A stretch of 64,000 nucleotides of DNA from Chryseolinea lacunae. GTDB taxonomy: Bacteria > Bacteroidota > Bacteroidia > Cytophagales > Cyclobacteriaceae. The position numbers and the translations under genes are program-made. The stretch covers positions 1,240,001 to 1,304,000 of the forward strand of contig NZ_JAERRB010000001.1 of NCBI RefSeq assembly GCF_016735595.1, given 5' to 3'. The notes under the pieces were generated by a model, which saw only the letters and a list, made by a program, of their open reading frames with translations, was not told the origin of the DNA and did not search any database. Positions 1 to 8,933 of the stretch are shown one piece after another (within the stretch, counting starts at the first letter, position 1; each line of letters begins with the position of its first letter).

Positions 1-542
1 ATCGCGAGGGTGATGACCCACTCGGCCAGGCGCTTCAGGGCAATGGAAATCTGGGTTTCAACCGTTTTCACGGAGATGTTGAGTTGGGTGGCGATGGCCT
101 GGTGCGAGAGCCTGTTCATGCGGCTCATGACAAAAATCTCGCGGCATTTTTCGGGAAGGCGGTCGATGGCCTGCATCAGAATTTCTTCCTGCTCGGCGGC
201 CATCATGTGTTCGAGCGCATTGTCGTTCGACACCAGGGGATAGTTATACCCCATCATGCGTTTCTTCTCCACCTTGTCTGACGCGATGAAATTGAGACAG
301 GCGTTGCGCACACTTTGATAGAGATACATGCGCAGTGAAAAGCGGATGTCGAGCGTTGCCTGCTTTGACCACATGCGCACAAAAAATTCCTGCACAATCT
401 CCTTGGCATCCTCCACGTCGCCCACATATTTTATGGCGAACACGGTGAGCGGACGGTAATAGAGATCGAACACGAGCTTGAATGCTCGTTCGTCTCCGTC
501 GCGCATCCGACGAATCACATCCTCTTCCAGGTTTTCTTCCAC
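1..542 (-). CDS. RNA polymerase ECF sigma factor, 3' end beyond window
   Basis: About 180 residues are visible and the reading frame runs off the left edge. Region 2 is recognisable (residues 9-75, with YYRPL and a DAKEIVQEFFVRMW core), and region 4 is an HTH with LPEKCREIFVMSR followed by SVKTVETQIS. This is the FecI/SigW-like type that in Bacteroidota usually drives a neighbouring TonB receptor operon through FecR; those partners would lie left of the window. The start is a GTG at 542, because an in-frame TAG lies two codons upstream. An internal ATG at codon 13 is less likely since it would cut region 2. A promoter-like sequence lies about 80 bp upstream. Confidence 0.85.
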   Translation of the reverse strand, partial: MEENLEEDVIRRMRDGDERAFKLVFDLYYRPLTVFAIKYVGDVEDAKEIVQEFFVRMWSKQATLDIRFSLRMYLYQSVRNACLNFIASDKVEKKRMMGYNYPLVSNDNALEHMMAAEQEEILMQAIDRLPEKCREIFVMSRMNRLSHQAIATQLNISVKTVETQISIALKRLAEWVITLA

Positions 543-618
543 AGGCTATTTGCTCCACTGCCGCACGGGTATGACCACATCGCCTCAAAAAAACGATCAG
601 GGCTTCCGGGCAGGCGGA

Positions 619-647
619 TAAAAATAGCAAAAAAGTTTATCGCGCAA
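619..647 (-). promoter_or_regulatory. Candidate promoter of the ECF sigma gene
   Basis: Read leftwards, TTG (645-647), an 18-nt spacer and TATTTTTA (619-626) resemble the Bacteroidota TTG / TAnnTTTG promoter with one mismatch in the -7 box. It would give a leader of about 70 nt before the GTG at 542. The assignment is from pattern only. Confidence 0.35.
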
Positions 648-711
648 CTTCAAACGATTGTTCGACGGCGGTGGGGCTGGATTTCCCGCGGCTTTAGCAA
701 GAGGATGAAGG

Positions 712-726
712 CGGGAATTTTTCCCG
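712..726. terminator. Small stem-loop after the LytTR gene
   Basis: CGGGAA and TTCCCG arms of 6 bp with a 3-nt loop lie about 40 bp beyond the stop of the response regulator. There is no T tract on the leftward strand, so termination here would be weak or factor-assisted. Confidence 0.25.
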
Positions 727-766
727 GTTGATCTTTGGATTATTTACAAAAAATGAAGGCGCCGCA

Positions 767-1528
767 TTATCGCGTCTCCAGCCAGTTCAAAAAACCGCTG
801 GTCTTTTCTTTTCCGATGAGCAGTTTGTCGGGCGTGGGCACCGTGAGTTTAACAAACAGCTTTCTGTCAAAATAATGCTCCACCTCCTTCACGGCACTGA
901 AGTTGACGAGGTACTGGCGGTTGAGCCTGAAAAATTGTTTGACCGACAACATGGCCTGCACCTGGTCCATAGTCTGTGTGAGGTTGTATTCCTGCCCCTG
1001 GAAGGTCACGATGGTGGTGGATTCGTTTTTGATGTAGATGAACGCGATGGCGTCGGTTTGCACCGTGGTGTATTTGTTGCTCTTGAAAACCAGGAAGCTT
1101 TTTTTGCCTTCGTCGAGCCCCATTTTTTTTAGCAGCCCATCCAGATCGGGTTGCTGATTTTGCTGGAAGAAGTTTTTAAAGTTATCGACTTTTTCGAATG
1201 CTTCTTCCAGTTGTTCTTTCGAAAACGGCTTCAGCAAATAGTCGATGCCGTTTGCTTTTATGGCGTCCATGGCATATTCGCCAAAGGCGGTGCAGAACAC
1301 CACGGGGCATTGAATTTTCACGGCCTTGAAGATGTCGAAGCACATGCCATCGGAAAGCTGCACGTCCATGAAGATGAGGTCGGGCTGTGCGTTCTGCGTC
1401 AAAAACTCCACGGCGCTTTCGATGCTCTGCAGTTGCGCCACCAGGGTGGCGTCGGGCCGGAGTTTTGCGATGAGTGCCGCCAGCGACTTCGCCGCTTTTA
1501 TTTCGTCTTCAATGATTACTATTTTCAT
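767..1528 (-). CDS. LytTR-family response regulator
   Basis: 253 residues. The receiver domain (about 1-120) shows the acidic pair in IIEDE, the phospho-acceptor Asp in LIFMDVQL, the Thr/Ser position in VVFCTAFGEYA and the Lys in LLKPFSK. The LytTR DNA-binding domain is C-terminal (about 150-253), with FLVFKSNKY at its start and FFRLNRQYLVN near its end. I chose the ATG at 1528 because the conserved KIVIIEDE strand follows directly; the longer frame to 1564 adds non-conserved residues. The start overlaps the end of the sensor kinase gene by 20 bp, so the pair is probably translationally coupled. It should be phosphorylated by that kinase and act as a transcription factor. Confidence 0.93.
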   Translation of the reverse strand: MKIVIIEDEIKAAKSLAALIAKLRPDATLVAQLQSIESAVEFLTQNAQPDLIFMDVQLSDGMCFDIFKAVKIQCPVVFCTAFGEYAMDAIKANGIDYLLKPFSKEQLEEAFEKVDNFKNFFQQNQQPDLDGLLKKMGLDEGKKSFLVFKSNKYTTVQTDAIAFIYIKNESTTIVTFQGQEYNLTQTMDQVQAMLSVKQFFRLNRQYLVNFSAVKEVEHYFDRKLFVKLTVPTPDKLLIGKEKTSGFLNWLETR

Positions 1529-2528
1529 GAATGATGGGAAGTTTGATAGAGAATGTGGTCTCACTGACCTTGATCTCGATCTTCTTGTTGATTAAATGGA
1601 TATAGCGCTGATTGATGTTCTCAAGTCCCATGCCGGTTGATGCTTCCGGGGTGCGTTTAAGTTGCAAGGCATTTTCCACCACCAGCTCATCGCGCTCGGC
1701 GTAGACACGAATGTGAAGCGGCCGGTGCAACGACACAACATTATGCTTGATGCAATTCTCTACGAGCAGTTGCAGTGTGAAGGGAGGAATGAATGATGCA
1801 TAAAGCGCCTTGTCGATGTCGATGTTCAACGCGAAACCTTCTTCGAAGCGTGCTTTCAGCAGGAACACATAGGACTGCAATATTTCCAGCTCTTCGGAAA
1901 GTTTGATCAGGTTAAGCTTGCGGCTCTCCAACGTGAAGCGATAGAAATCGGAGAGCTTGAGTATAAAATCTTCGGCATGCGCATCGTGGCTTTCCACCAT
2001 ATACTTCAGGGTGTTCAAACTGTTGAACAGAAAATGCGGATTCACCTGTTGTTTCACCAATTCATATTGCGCGCCCATGTTGTCGGTTTTGGTGCGCTCC
2101 AGCTCGATGGCAACCTGCTGGTTCTGGTAGCTCTGATACACCAGGTGCAGAAACATATAGAACGTGAGGTTGATGAGAATGCCCCGCACCTCGATCATGA
2201 GCATGACCGGACCAAAGTCGAGGTGCGACAGGATGTACTGTTGGGCGCAGGCCAGAATAAACATCATGGCCATTCCGATGAGCAGGCTTTTCACAAGTCG
2301 CACCACAGACAACCCGCTGGCCACATCGCGCGAGGAATAGACCGGCAGCGTGTAGATGTTGTAGTACCATATAAATATGGCAAACAAAAACGTGATCAAT
2401 GAATTGACGGCGGCCTCATAGGGATTGAAGTGCGACTCGGCCACTTTGGGCACCGACATGAGCACGCCCAGAAAAAAGGAGCTTAGCCAGACTATCCAGT
2501 TCGATATTTTAAATGCTTTTGTATTCAT
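1509..2528 (-). CDS. LytS-type sensor histidine kinase
   Basis: 339 residues. The N-terminal half has four hydrophobic segments (about 10-140) starting with NWIVWLSSFFLG. The His_kinase domain carries the phospho-acceptor His in QQVNPHFLFNSLN, followed by a GHKL ATPase with LVENCIKHN and the short G-box GMGLENI. It belongs to the inner-membrane family that pairs with LytTR regulators, and the regulator follows with a 20-bp overlap. The ATG at 2528 is preferred because upstream in-frame codons look non-coding. The signal is unknown; no extracellular sensory domain is visible. Confidence 0.92.
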   Translation of the reverse strand: MNTKAFKISNWIVWLSSFFLGVLMSVPKVAESHFNPYEAAVNSLITFLFAIFIWYYNIYTLPVYSSRDVASGLSVVRLVKSLLIGMAMMFILACAQQYILSHLDFGPVMLMIEVRGILINLTFYMFLHLVYQSYQNQQVAIELERTKTDNMGAQYELVKQQVNPHFLFNSLNTLKYMVESHDAHAEDFILKLSDFYRFTLESRKLNLIKLSEELEILQSYVFLLKARFEEGFALNIDIDKALYASFIPPFTLQLLVENCIKHNVVSLHRPLHIRVYAERDELVVENALQLKRTPEASTGMGLENINQRYIHLINKKIEIKVSETTFSIKLPIIHENSNH

Positions 2529-2808
2529 GTGTAGCGCCGCTGACGGCTCACTTTTTTTGTTGGCGTTTCGAGAGCATTGATACTTTACCTCCCAGGCCTG
2601 CGTAAAAATATTCAACATTCCGTATGATGTTGTCTTTTCAATAGCCGAAGTGGACAAATTTTGAGGTGAGGTTGGCCATTTCTCACGTCATCTGCCCGGC
2701 GTGAACCGGGTCCGGACCGTGTGGCGGCTGAATATACCACAGAATCCACGGTATACTTCATGCCATTGTCCAACCTACCTCCGCTCCTGCGCGTTCCAGC
2801 AGGAATCG

Positions 2809-3591
2809 CTAGTTCACATCAAACCGCGCCGCGCCGAGGATGTGACCATCGGATTTCTGCTGCACAAAGCCGATCACTTCCCACCCGTTGGCACCATCGT
2901 CCGGAAAATTGAGGGACACATTTTGCTGATCGTTGCGTGCTACAGGCACGCGTAACAATCCGCGCACGATTTGAATGTGGGCCAGGCTCCGGCCCATATT
3001 TTCGCCAGCCTTCACTTTGCTCAATGCCGATTTTTGCACCAACGCCAGCACCAGCTCCGTGTCTTTTTTCGAAACCGAAACCTGATAAACAATGTCAACA
3101 CGCTTGTCTGCTAATGTTCCTTTAAGTGTCAACACATTTGCGGCGGATTGTGCCAGACCGTTGGCGATGGCGCGGCCGATGCGGGATTCGTCGGAACCAA
3201 CATATTCGGTTGCGCCGTTCACGACCACCTGGGGTGTATACAATGTTCCGAGGTTGAGCCATTCGGCATACTGACGTTGCCGGTTCGAAAATTCGGGATC
3301 GCCAAAGCGGTCTTTCCATCCCTGGTGATCCCAATAGTCGACGTGAAAGGCAAGAATATAAATCTGATCGTTGTTGTTTTCGCGCTGAATCTTTTCCACC
3401 AAGGCATCAGCTGGAGGACAGCTCGAGCAGCCTTCGGACGTGAAGAGTTCCACTACGGCAAAGCCCCTGGCATCGTCCGCACGTCCTGGATTTTTAATTA
3501 CGTCGGCCGCAGGCGAAAACGAAAAGGCCGCGGCGGCCACGACCACCACGGCAAGGACAAGAAGATTAATTGATTTCATTACGATGTTCAT
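2809..3591 (-). CDS. Exported DUF1223 thioredoxin-like protein
   Basis: 260 residues. It has an N-terminal signal sequence (hydrophobic stretch about 8-26) and then the DUF1223 core, with FTSEGCSSCPPAD giving a CxxC pair at residues 55 and 58, then AFHVDYWD and TPQVVVNG. DUF1223 is a thioredoxin-fold family of periplasmic proteins with no settled function; the CxxC suggests a redox or metal role. The start could also be the Met at codon 5. The gene stands alone: the LytS kinase gene lies more than 280 bp beyond its stop and is read the same way, and the haem protein gene diverges upstream. Confidence 0.85.
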   Translation of the reverse strand: MNIVMKSINLLVLAVVVVAAAAFSFSPAADVIKNPGRADDARGFAVVELFTSEGCSSCPPADALVEKIQRENNNDQIYILAFHVDYWDHQGWKDRFGDPEFSNRQRQYAEWLNLGTLYTPQVVVNGATEYVGSDESRIGRAIANGLAQSAANVLTLKGTLADKRVDIVYQVSVSKKDTELVLALVQKSALSKVKAGENMGRSLAHIQIVRGLLRVPVARNDQQNVSLNFPDDGANGWEVIGFVQQKSDGHILGAARFDVN

Positions 3592-4004
3592 AAAAAGTTA
3601 AAATCAGGTCGACCGACCCGATTGCTGACACAAAATTATTTGACACACCACCGGGCTCATAGTGCATCGCCGCCCAAGCAGACAAATTCGGTGGTGAGCC
3701 TGGCAGCTTCCATCCTAAACTATACAGCCCGTTTTCCGCCTATGAGCCTGCACACGCCTTGGGTTGTCGTCCTAAAAGTTGAACGCAACACCACAGCATG
3801 TTTTTGAAATAAAGTCGTGCTGTCTGCCTGGGGTCGGCTTTGTCCACTTCACACCTCATTCTGCCGACTTAGCCCAGATTCTGACAGCCCACGTGACACG
3901 GGCCGCCTACTTTTGAAACGAACTCAAAAACAAACGCCCTGCGCGGCGCGACAATCACCTGCACACACTTCACTCATTATATCACGACTTAAAAAAATCA
4001 ACAC
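3592..4004. other. Intergenic region, divergent promoters expected
   Basis: 413 bp between the leftward DUF1223 gene and the rightward haem-protein gene. No reading frame in it looks protein-like and I see no strong hairpin. It must hold the promoters of both flanking genes, but I could not identify a convincing TAnnTTTG box. Confidence 0.5.
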
Positions 4005-4949
4005 ATGAAATTATCCAGCACGAAACGATCGAGAATACTCCTGGTGGCATTGGGCATTCTATCCCTGATTGTGATCGGGATGCAATTTGCAGAACCCGCA
4101 ATCAGCAACCCTCCGCCAACCGGCACCTTTGCCGGGCCCGACTCGGTGGTGACTATACTTGAGCGGTCGTGCTACAATTGTCACTCCAACGAAACACGTC
4201 TGGCGTGGTATGACAAGATTGCTCCGGTGTCGTGGCTGGTTTCGGCCGATGTGCGCAAAGCCCGGAGCCGTTTCAACTTTTCGCATTGGGATAGTTTGTC
4301 GACTACCGATCAGGTCACCAAACTTTGGTATATGGTGAACATGGCTGATCAGGGAAAAATGCCGCTGGCGACCTACACCGCCGTCAACCCTTCCGCGAAA
4401 TTATCTGAACGCGAAATCAGGACGCTGAAAAATTATGTGGTGGCGCTCGCCGCGAACACTTCGAAAACAAATGGCGCTAAAACTCCGCCATCAACACCCG
4501 TGACCCGTCCCTCCACAATACCCGCTTCACCAAATGGCATCCGCTACATCGAAGGCTTTCGGAACTGGAAGGTGATTGCCACTACCAATCGCTTTGACAA
4601 CGGCACGATGCGCGTGGTGTATGGCAACGACATTGCCGTGAAAGCCATTACCGAAAACACCATCAACCCCTGGCCCAACGGTGCCATCATTGCCAAGGTG
4701 GTGTGGAACAAACAGGCTGAAGACACAACGGGAACCGTACGCGCCGGAGACTTTAACAATGTGCAGTTCATGGTGCGCGACGACGTCAAGTATAAAAACA
4801 CAGAGGGCTGGGGGTTTGCGCGGTTCAGCACACCCAAGCTTGTGCCCTACGGCAACACGATTGCATTCGACGTGGACTGCATCAACTGTCACCGTCTTGC
4901 GTCGGCAAACGGCTTCGTGTTCGACATTCCCACTCACCAGAAATACTAA
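4005..4949 (+). CDS. Haem-binding domain / cytochrome P460 protein
   Basis: 314 residues. A single N-terminal membrane anchor or signal (about 10-27) is followed by a haem-binding domain (Haem_bd type) with CYNCH at 56-60 and RLAWYDKIAPVSW. A Pro/Thr-rich linker (about 150-170) leads to a cytochrome P460-like domain beginning GIRYIEGFRNWKV and ending with a second CxxCH (CINCH, 292-296). Two CxxCH motifs predict two covalently bound c-type haems, facing the periplasm. P460-domain proteins take part in small-molecule oxidation or electron transfer; the substrate here is unknown. The lipoprotein gene starts 10 bp downstream, so the two are probably co-transcribed. Confidence 0.88.
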   Translation: MKLSSTKRSRILLVALGILSLIVIGMQFAEPAISNPPPTGTFAGPDSVVTILERSCYNCHSNETRLAWYDKIAPVSWLVSADVRKARSRFNFSHWDSLSTTDQVTKLWYMVNMADQGKMPLATYTAVNPSAKLSEREIRTLKNYVVALAANTSKTNGAKTPPSTPVTRPSTIPASPNGIRYIEGFRNWKVIATTNRFDNGTMRVVYGNDIAVKAITENTINPWPNGAIIAKVVWNKQAEDTTGTVRAGDFNNVQFMVRDDVKYKNTEGWGFARFSTPKLVPYGNTIAFDVDCINCHRLASANGFVFDIPTHQKY

Positions 4950-4959
4950 AACCCACATC

Positions 4960-5415
4960 ATGAAAACAAAAACCTTGCTCTTTGCCATGCTGCCCCTGCT
5001 GGTTGCGGCATGCCAAACCCCATCCCAACCCGATCTGGCACCCGAGACGTTGTTTGACAACGCGGGGCTTGACGTGATCACCTCGTCGTTCAACACCCGC
5101 CAGCAAACCATGTCGACGCTCTATGGCAACACCGCGGCGCTGCGCGCGGCCACAGACTCCAGCAAACACGTGGCGGGCGAAGAATATACGCTGGTGACGT
5201 GGGAACAGAAACCCAATCCGCTGTGGTTTGGCAGCAACATTAACGGCGCCGTCAAAACCATCGAACACGTGACCACATCGCTCGACTCCGGAGGTGTGGT
5301 GGTTATGCACTACGAACTCGTTCAAGGCAAACCTGAAGACCGCGTGCCAGCTACCCCCGACGATGCGCAACGGATCGTGTATATCCTTCAGCAACGGGCG
5401 TCCTTTTTTCCATAG
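4960..5415 (+). CDS. Small lipoprotein downstream of the P460 protein
   Basis: 151 residues with a lipoprotein signal: Met-Lys start, hydrophobic core and lipobox LVAAC at about 14-18. I do not recognise the mature part; it has no Cys pair or haem motif. The ATG at 4960 follows the haem-protein stop by 10 bp, which indicates one operon. It may be an accessory factor of the P460 protein at the outer membrane or periplasmic face. That role is inferred only from position. Confidence 0.75.
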   Translation: MKTKTLLFAMLPLLVAACQTPSQPDLAPETLFDNAGLDVITSSFNTRQQTMSTLYGNTAALRAATDSSKHVAGEEYTLVTWEQKPNPLWFGSNINGAVKTIEHVTTSLDSGGVVVMHYELVQGKPEDRVPATPDDAQRIVYILQQRASFFP

Positions 5416-5489
5416 TGCATCGCCTCAGAATATTTTGTTTCATCTCATCATAAACACAGTTCATAACCTAATCAACAAACAAACAAAAA

Positions 5490-6275
5490 ATGAAAACCAT
5501 GATTCGTAAACAAACACTTCTTTCGGCCTTGCTTGCCGTTGTTCTTTCCTTTATCACGTTGGGTATGGCGAATGCTCAAACGACGGGCGCTGCAAAAAAC
5601 ATTGTCATTGTACACGGGGCTTTTGCCGACGGCTCCGGTTGGGAAACCGTTTTCAAAATTCTGACACGCCGGGGGTATCGCGTGACGATGGTGCAGAATC
5701 CGCTCACCTCGCTCGAAGACGACGTTGCCGCCACAGAACGCGCGCTCGACAAACAAGAGGGTCCGGTGGTGTTGGTTGGACATTCGTGGGGCGGCACGGT
5801 GATCACGCAGGCCGGTGTGTCTTCGAAGGTGAAAAGCCTTGTGTATGTGGCCGCCTTTGCACCCGACGCAGGCGAGTCTACCCTTGACCTGGCCAAGACC
5901 GCGTCGCCCTCGCCCGAAAATGGAATTCTTCCTCCCGACGACAAAGGTTTTATCTACTATGACAAGGCAAAGTTTCGCGCGGGATTTGCCGCCGATGTGA
6001 GCCAGGAAAAAGCCGACTACATGTATGCTTCACAAGGCCCGATTGCCGTGAAATCGTTTATCACCCCCGTGACCCAGGCTGCCTGGAAAACAAAACCAGC
6101 GTTTGGCATCGTGGCAACGGAAGACAAAAGCATCGCGCCCGACCTTGAACGCTCTATGTATAAACGCATCGGCGCTGTGGTGACGGAAGTGAAAGGCAGT
6201 CATGTCATTTTCATTTCCAAACCGGAAGCCGTGGCCAATGTGATCGAGGCTGCCGCCAAAGCCGCGGCGAAATAA
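5490..6275 (+). CDS. Secreted alpha/beta hydrolase (EstA/salicylate-esterase-like)
   Basis: 261 residues with a signal peptide (about 1-30, ending near ANAQ). The alpha/beta hydrolase fold shows the oxyanion HGAFADGSGW, the nucleophile elbow GHSWGG (Ser) and a C-terminal GSHVIF that supplies the catalytic His. The acid may be the Asp in ATEDKSI. Proteins of this group are commonly annotated as alpha/beta hydrolases of the esterase/hydroxynitrile-lyase-like class and act on small esters. The natural substrate is not inferable. A second Met at codon 4 is an alternative start. An A-rich stretch directly precedes the start, as is usual in Bacteroidota. Confidence 0.88.
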   Translation: MKTMIRKQTLLSALLAVVLSFITLGMANAQTTGAAKNIVIVHGAFADGSGWETVFKILTRRGYRVTMVQNPLTSLEDDVAATERALDKQEGPVVLVGHSWGGTVITQAGVSSKVKSLVYVAAFAPDAGESTLDLAKTASPSPENGILPPDDKGFIYYDKAKFRAGFAADVSQEKADYMYASQGPIAVKSFITPVTQAAWKTKPAFGIVATEDKSIAPDLERSMYKRIGAVVTEVKGSHVIFISKPEAVANVIEAAAKAAAK

Positions 6276-6437
6276 ACCCGCTCCGCGATGGACAACGTGA
6301 GCGGAGGTTCGCGGCGAGCAATGTCCACTTCGCGGCCGAAGTAGTCCAGTTGGAGGGTTTTGCTCCAACCCGGCCCTGAGGCCCGCGTATCTTTACATAT
6401 CAAATACAAAACATCACTTACTAAAAAAAATAAAATT

Positions 6438-6905
6438 ATGGAAACGCACACTGTAGATTCTGTTATCGCCACCAACGCCCCTGCGCAAATCACCGAAGCC
6501 GCCAAAGTATTGTATACCGGCAAGACCCACACCACCGGCGGCCGCGACGGCGCATCGTTAAGTTCGGATGGTCAGTTGAACATCAAGCTGTCAACACCCG
6601 GCACACCGCACCCCGGCACAAACCCCGAGCAGTTGTTTGCTGCCGGATGGTCGGCCTGTTTCATTGGCGCCATCGGCATTGCCGCCGGTAAACTAAAAAT
6701 CAAACTGCCCAAAGAACTGGCTGTTGACACCGAAGTGGACCTGTGTAACCAAGACGGCGGCTACTTTCTGCAAGCCCGTCTTAATGTGAGCCTGCCCGGC
6801 ATTGACCCTGAAGTGGCCCGTGCCCTTGTGGACACTGCGCATCAAACTTGCCCTTATTCAAAAGCCACACGCGGCAACATCAATGTGGCCATCAACCTGG
6901 TTTAA
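6438..6905 (+). CDS. ohr: Organic hydroperoxide resistance protein (Ohr/OsmC family)
   Basis: 155 residues, slightly longer than typical Ohr because of about 15 extra N-terminal residues. Both redox-active cysteines are present: the peroxidatic Cys in GWSACFIGAI and the resolving Cys in HQTCPYSKATRGN. The motif YTGKTHTTGGRDG is also typical of Ohr rather than OsmC. The enzyme reduces organic hydroperoxides in the cytoplasm using lipoylated or thiol reductants. No OhrR/MarR regulator is adjacent. The start at 6438 fits the family alignment, and an intrinsic terminator follows the stop. The gene sits between two alpha/beta hydrolase genes on the same strand. Confidence 0.92.
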   Translation: METHTVDSVIATNAPAQITEAAKVLYTGKTHTTGGRDGASLSSDGQLNIKLSTPGTPHPGTNPEQLFAAGWSACFIGAIGIAAGKLKIKLPKELAVDTEVDLCNQDGGYFLQARLNVSLPGIDPEVARALVDTAHQTCPYSKATRGNINVAINLV

Positions 6906-6915
6906 TTTCATTCAG

Positions 6916-6958
6916 AAAAGAACCCTACCCGCGTTCATGGGCAGGGTTCTTTTTTTTT
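6916..6958 (+). terminator. Intrinsic terminator after ohr
   Basis: AGAACCCTACCC pairs with GGGCAGGGTTCT (one mismatch, 8-nt loop) and is followed by a run of nine T residues. It lies 10 bp after the ohr stop and separates ohr from the next hydrolase gene. Confidence 0.9.
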
Positions 6959-6994
6959 CCCATTCATCACGCAACACGTCTAACCGCTAAACCC

Positions 6995-8020
6995 ATGTCG
7001 CAAGTCTCCACGCATACCCCGCGCAGCTTTTCTAATGCTGTCTCTAAATTTCTGATCGTTGCCGGAATTTTCATGTCCGGTCTCAGCACTGCCCAACCTT
7101 CATCAACACAAAAAACTGTTTCCGCTTTCAGCACACTGAAGCAGATCAATGCCGGGTTGCTCAATGTTGGATATGTGGATGCCGGACCTTCGCACGGCAA
7201 GGTGGTGATTCTGTTGCATGGCTGGCCCTATGACATCCACAGTTTTGTGGACGTGGTTCCCATCCTGACGTCGGCTGGCTATCGTGTCATTGTTCCGCAC
7301 CTGCGCGGCCACGGCACCACGCGCTTTCTTTCCGATAGCACTGTTCGCAACGGACAACAGTCTGTGGTGGCGCTCGACATCATTGCTTTGATGGACGCGC
7401 TGAAAATAGACAAGGCCATTCTGGCGGGCTATGATTGGGGCGCCCGCACGGCCGACATCATCGCGGCACTGTGGCCAGACCGTTGCAAGGCGCTGGTGTC
7501 GGTGAACGGATACCTCATCAACAACCTGGAACGCAACAAACAGCCGCTGCCTGCGCGCGCCGAGTGGGGCTGGTGGTATCAATATTATTTTGCCACCGAA
7601 CGCGGACGCGCCGGCCTTGACGCAAACCGCGCCGACCTGGCCAAACTCATCTGGAAATTTAATTCTCCGAAATGGAACTTCGACGACGCCACGTTCGCAC
7701 GAACCGCCAAGTCTTTCGACAACCCGGACTATGTTACCATAGTCATTCACAACTACCGCTGGCGACTTAGTTTGGCCGAAGGCGAATCGCAATACGATTC
7801 CCTGGAGAAAACGTTGGCCGCCGGTCCTGTCATCACCGTTCCAACCATCACCTTAGACGGCGATGCCGACGGCGTGGTGCCTGCAACCGATGGAACATCG
7901 TACAGCAAAAAGTTTTCAGGCAAGCGCACGCACCGCATTGTTGCTGGCGCAGGTCACAACCTGCCGCTCGAAGCACCTCAGGCATTTGCACAGGCCGTGA
8001 TGGATGTGGATGGGCATTGA
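6995..8020 (+). CDS. Exported alpha/beta hydrolase, epoxide-hydrolase-like
   Basis: 341 residues. The N-terminus carries a signal-like segment (about 18-36). The fold motifs are HGWPYD (oxyanion), the nucleophile elbow GYDWGAR with Asp as in epoxide hydrolases and haloalkane dehalogenases, an acid candidate in LDGDADGVVP, and the His in GAGHNLPLEAP. An Asp nucleophile with an export signal fits a periplasmic epoxide hydrolase or dehalogenase-like enzyme. The preceding terminator gives this gene its own promoter, and its stop lies 3 bp from the convergent DUF4249 gene end. Confidence 0.87.
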   Translation: MSQVSTHTPRSFSNAVSKFLIVAGIFMSGLSTAQPSSTQKTVSAFSTLKQINAGLLNVGYVDAGPSHGKVVILLHGWPYDIHSFVDVVPILTSAGYRVIVPHLRGHGTTRFLSDSTVRNGQQSVVALDIIALMDALKIDKAILAGYDWGARTADIIAALWPDRCKALVSVNGYLINNLERNKQPLPARAEWGWWYQYYFATERGRAGLDANRADLAKLIWKFNSPKWNFDDATFARTAKSFDNPDYVTIVIHNYRWRLSLAEGESQYDSLEKTLAAGPVITVPTITLDGDADGVVPATDGTSYSKKFSGKRTHRIVAGAGHNLPLEAPQAFAQAVMDVDGH

Positions 8021-8023
8021 ACG

Positions 8024-8929
8024 CTACCGGACTTTGTGCTTCACCACCGACTGACTGTAGCCCGCAAATATTCCATAGCCGTTCTGAATGTTGTTGTAGA
8101 TCTGCACCGGCTGGGCAAACGGATCGTCTTTTGATTCCAGTTGAAGATTGTAGGTGACGCGGTATTGATAATATTCTTCACCTATTGATTTCAGGATGAT
8201 GATATATTCCAGCGGTGTTGCCTCATCAATATTTTGCTCAAAGCAGGCGACTTTAAACGTATAGTCGCTGCCGTCGAAAAGGCGATCGTTGAACAAGAGG
8301 TTGTATTCGGCGGTGCTTACTTTATAATGCTGAAACCATTCCGAGTAATAGTCTTCTGCAAACGTGGGGTTTAACGGCCGCGTCAGCATCGGTGTGTTTT
8401 CGCGGTTAAACGAGTTGTTGCTAACGTTTTGAATGGACAACGCATAATAGTTCAACCGGTGTGCCGGATCTTTGAACCGGATCTCGAAGATGCGCTGATA
8501 ATACTCCGGCATTTCGGGAAACAAGGTGCGCTCGCTCTTCACTTCCACAATCTCAACCGCCTCGGGAATGGTTACGGTCGACGCGATGGTTTCGTAGCCG
8601 GGAGCCGACACGGTTAACGTATACGACTTTCCGGTCGTAGCTTTTTCTTTCGACCGAAAGGTGAGGTATTGTCCATCATAGGAAAGCGGATTGGCGGTGG
8701 CACCATCCTTCACCACCACGGTGGCATTGGGCACACGGTCAGCTTCCACGTTCTTGGCGTCGAGTGCATGTTTGCTTTTCCAAACGTGAACATCCCACAC
8801 GCTGTCGGCTGAGAAAAAACAATTGGCCACGAGCTTTTGCTGTTCTGCGGGAATGTCGAGCTCAACCTGTGTTTGCAACCCGCAGGAAACAAAGACGAAC
8901 AGCACAAAAATTATAGAAGCAGAGCGCAT
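8024..8929 (-). CDS. DUF4249 lipoprotein of a TonB receptor system
   Basis: 301 residues with a lipobox (FVSC) near residue 16 and the DUF4249 pattern: an early beta-rich segment, an Ig-like SYTLTVSAPGYETI repeat region and a C-terminal YYQYRVT stretch. DUF4249 proteins are encoded next to TonB-dependent receptors in Bacteroidota and are believed to be their outer-membrane lipoprotein partners. The start at 8929 lies 4 bp after the receptor stop, so the pair is one transcript. The ligand is unknown. Confidence 0.85.
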   Translation of the reverse strand: MRSASIIFVLFVFVSCGLQTQVELDIPAEQQKLVANCFFSADSVWDVHVWKSKHALDAKNVEADRVPNATVVVKDGATANPLSYDGQYLTFRSKEKATTGKSYTLTVSAPGYETIASTVTIPEAVEIVEVKSERTLFPEMPEYYQRIFEIRFKDPAHRLNYYALSIQNVSNNSFNRENTPMLTRPLNPTFAEDYYSEWFQHYKVSTAEYNLLFNDRLFDGSDYTFKVACFEQNIDEATPLEYIIILKSIGEEYYQYRVTYNLQLESKDDPFAQPVQIYNNIQNGYGIFAGYSQSVVKHKVR

Positions 8930-8933
8930 GTGT

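Noticed and set aside
244-630. A leftward frame overlapping the left-edge sigma gene
   Set aside because: It is one frame off the sigma gene, whose region 2 and region 4 motifs are clear in the other frame.
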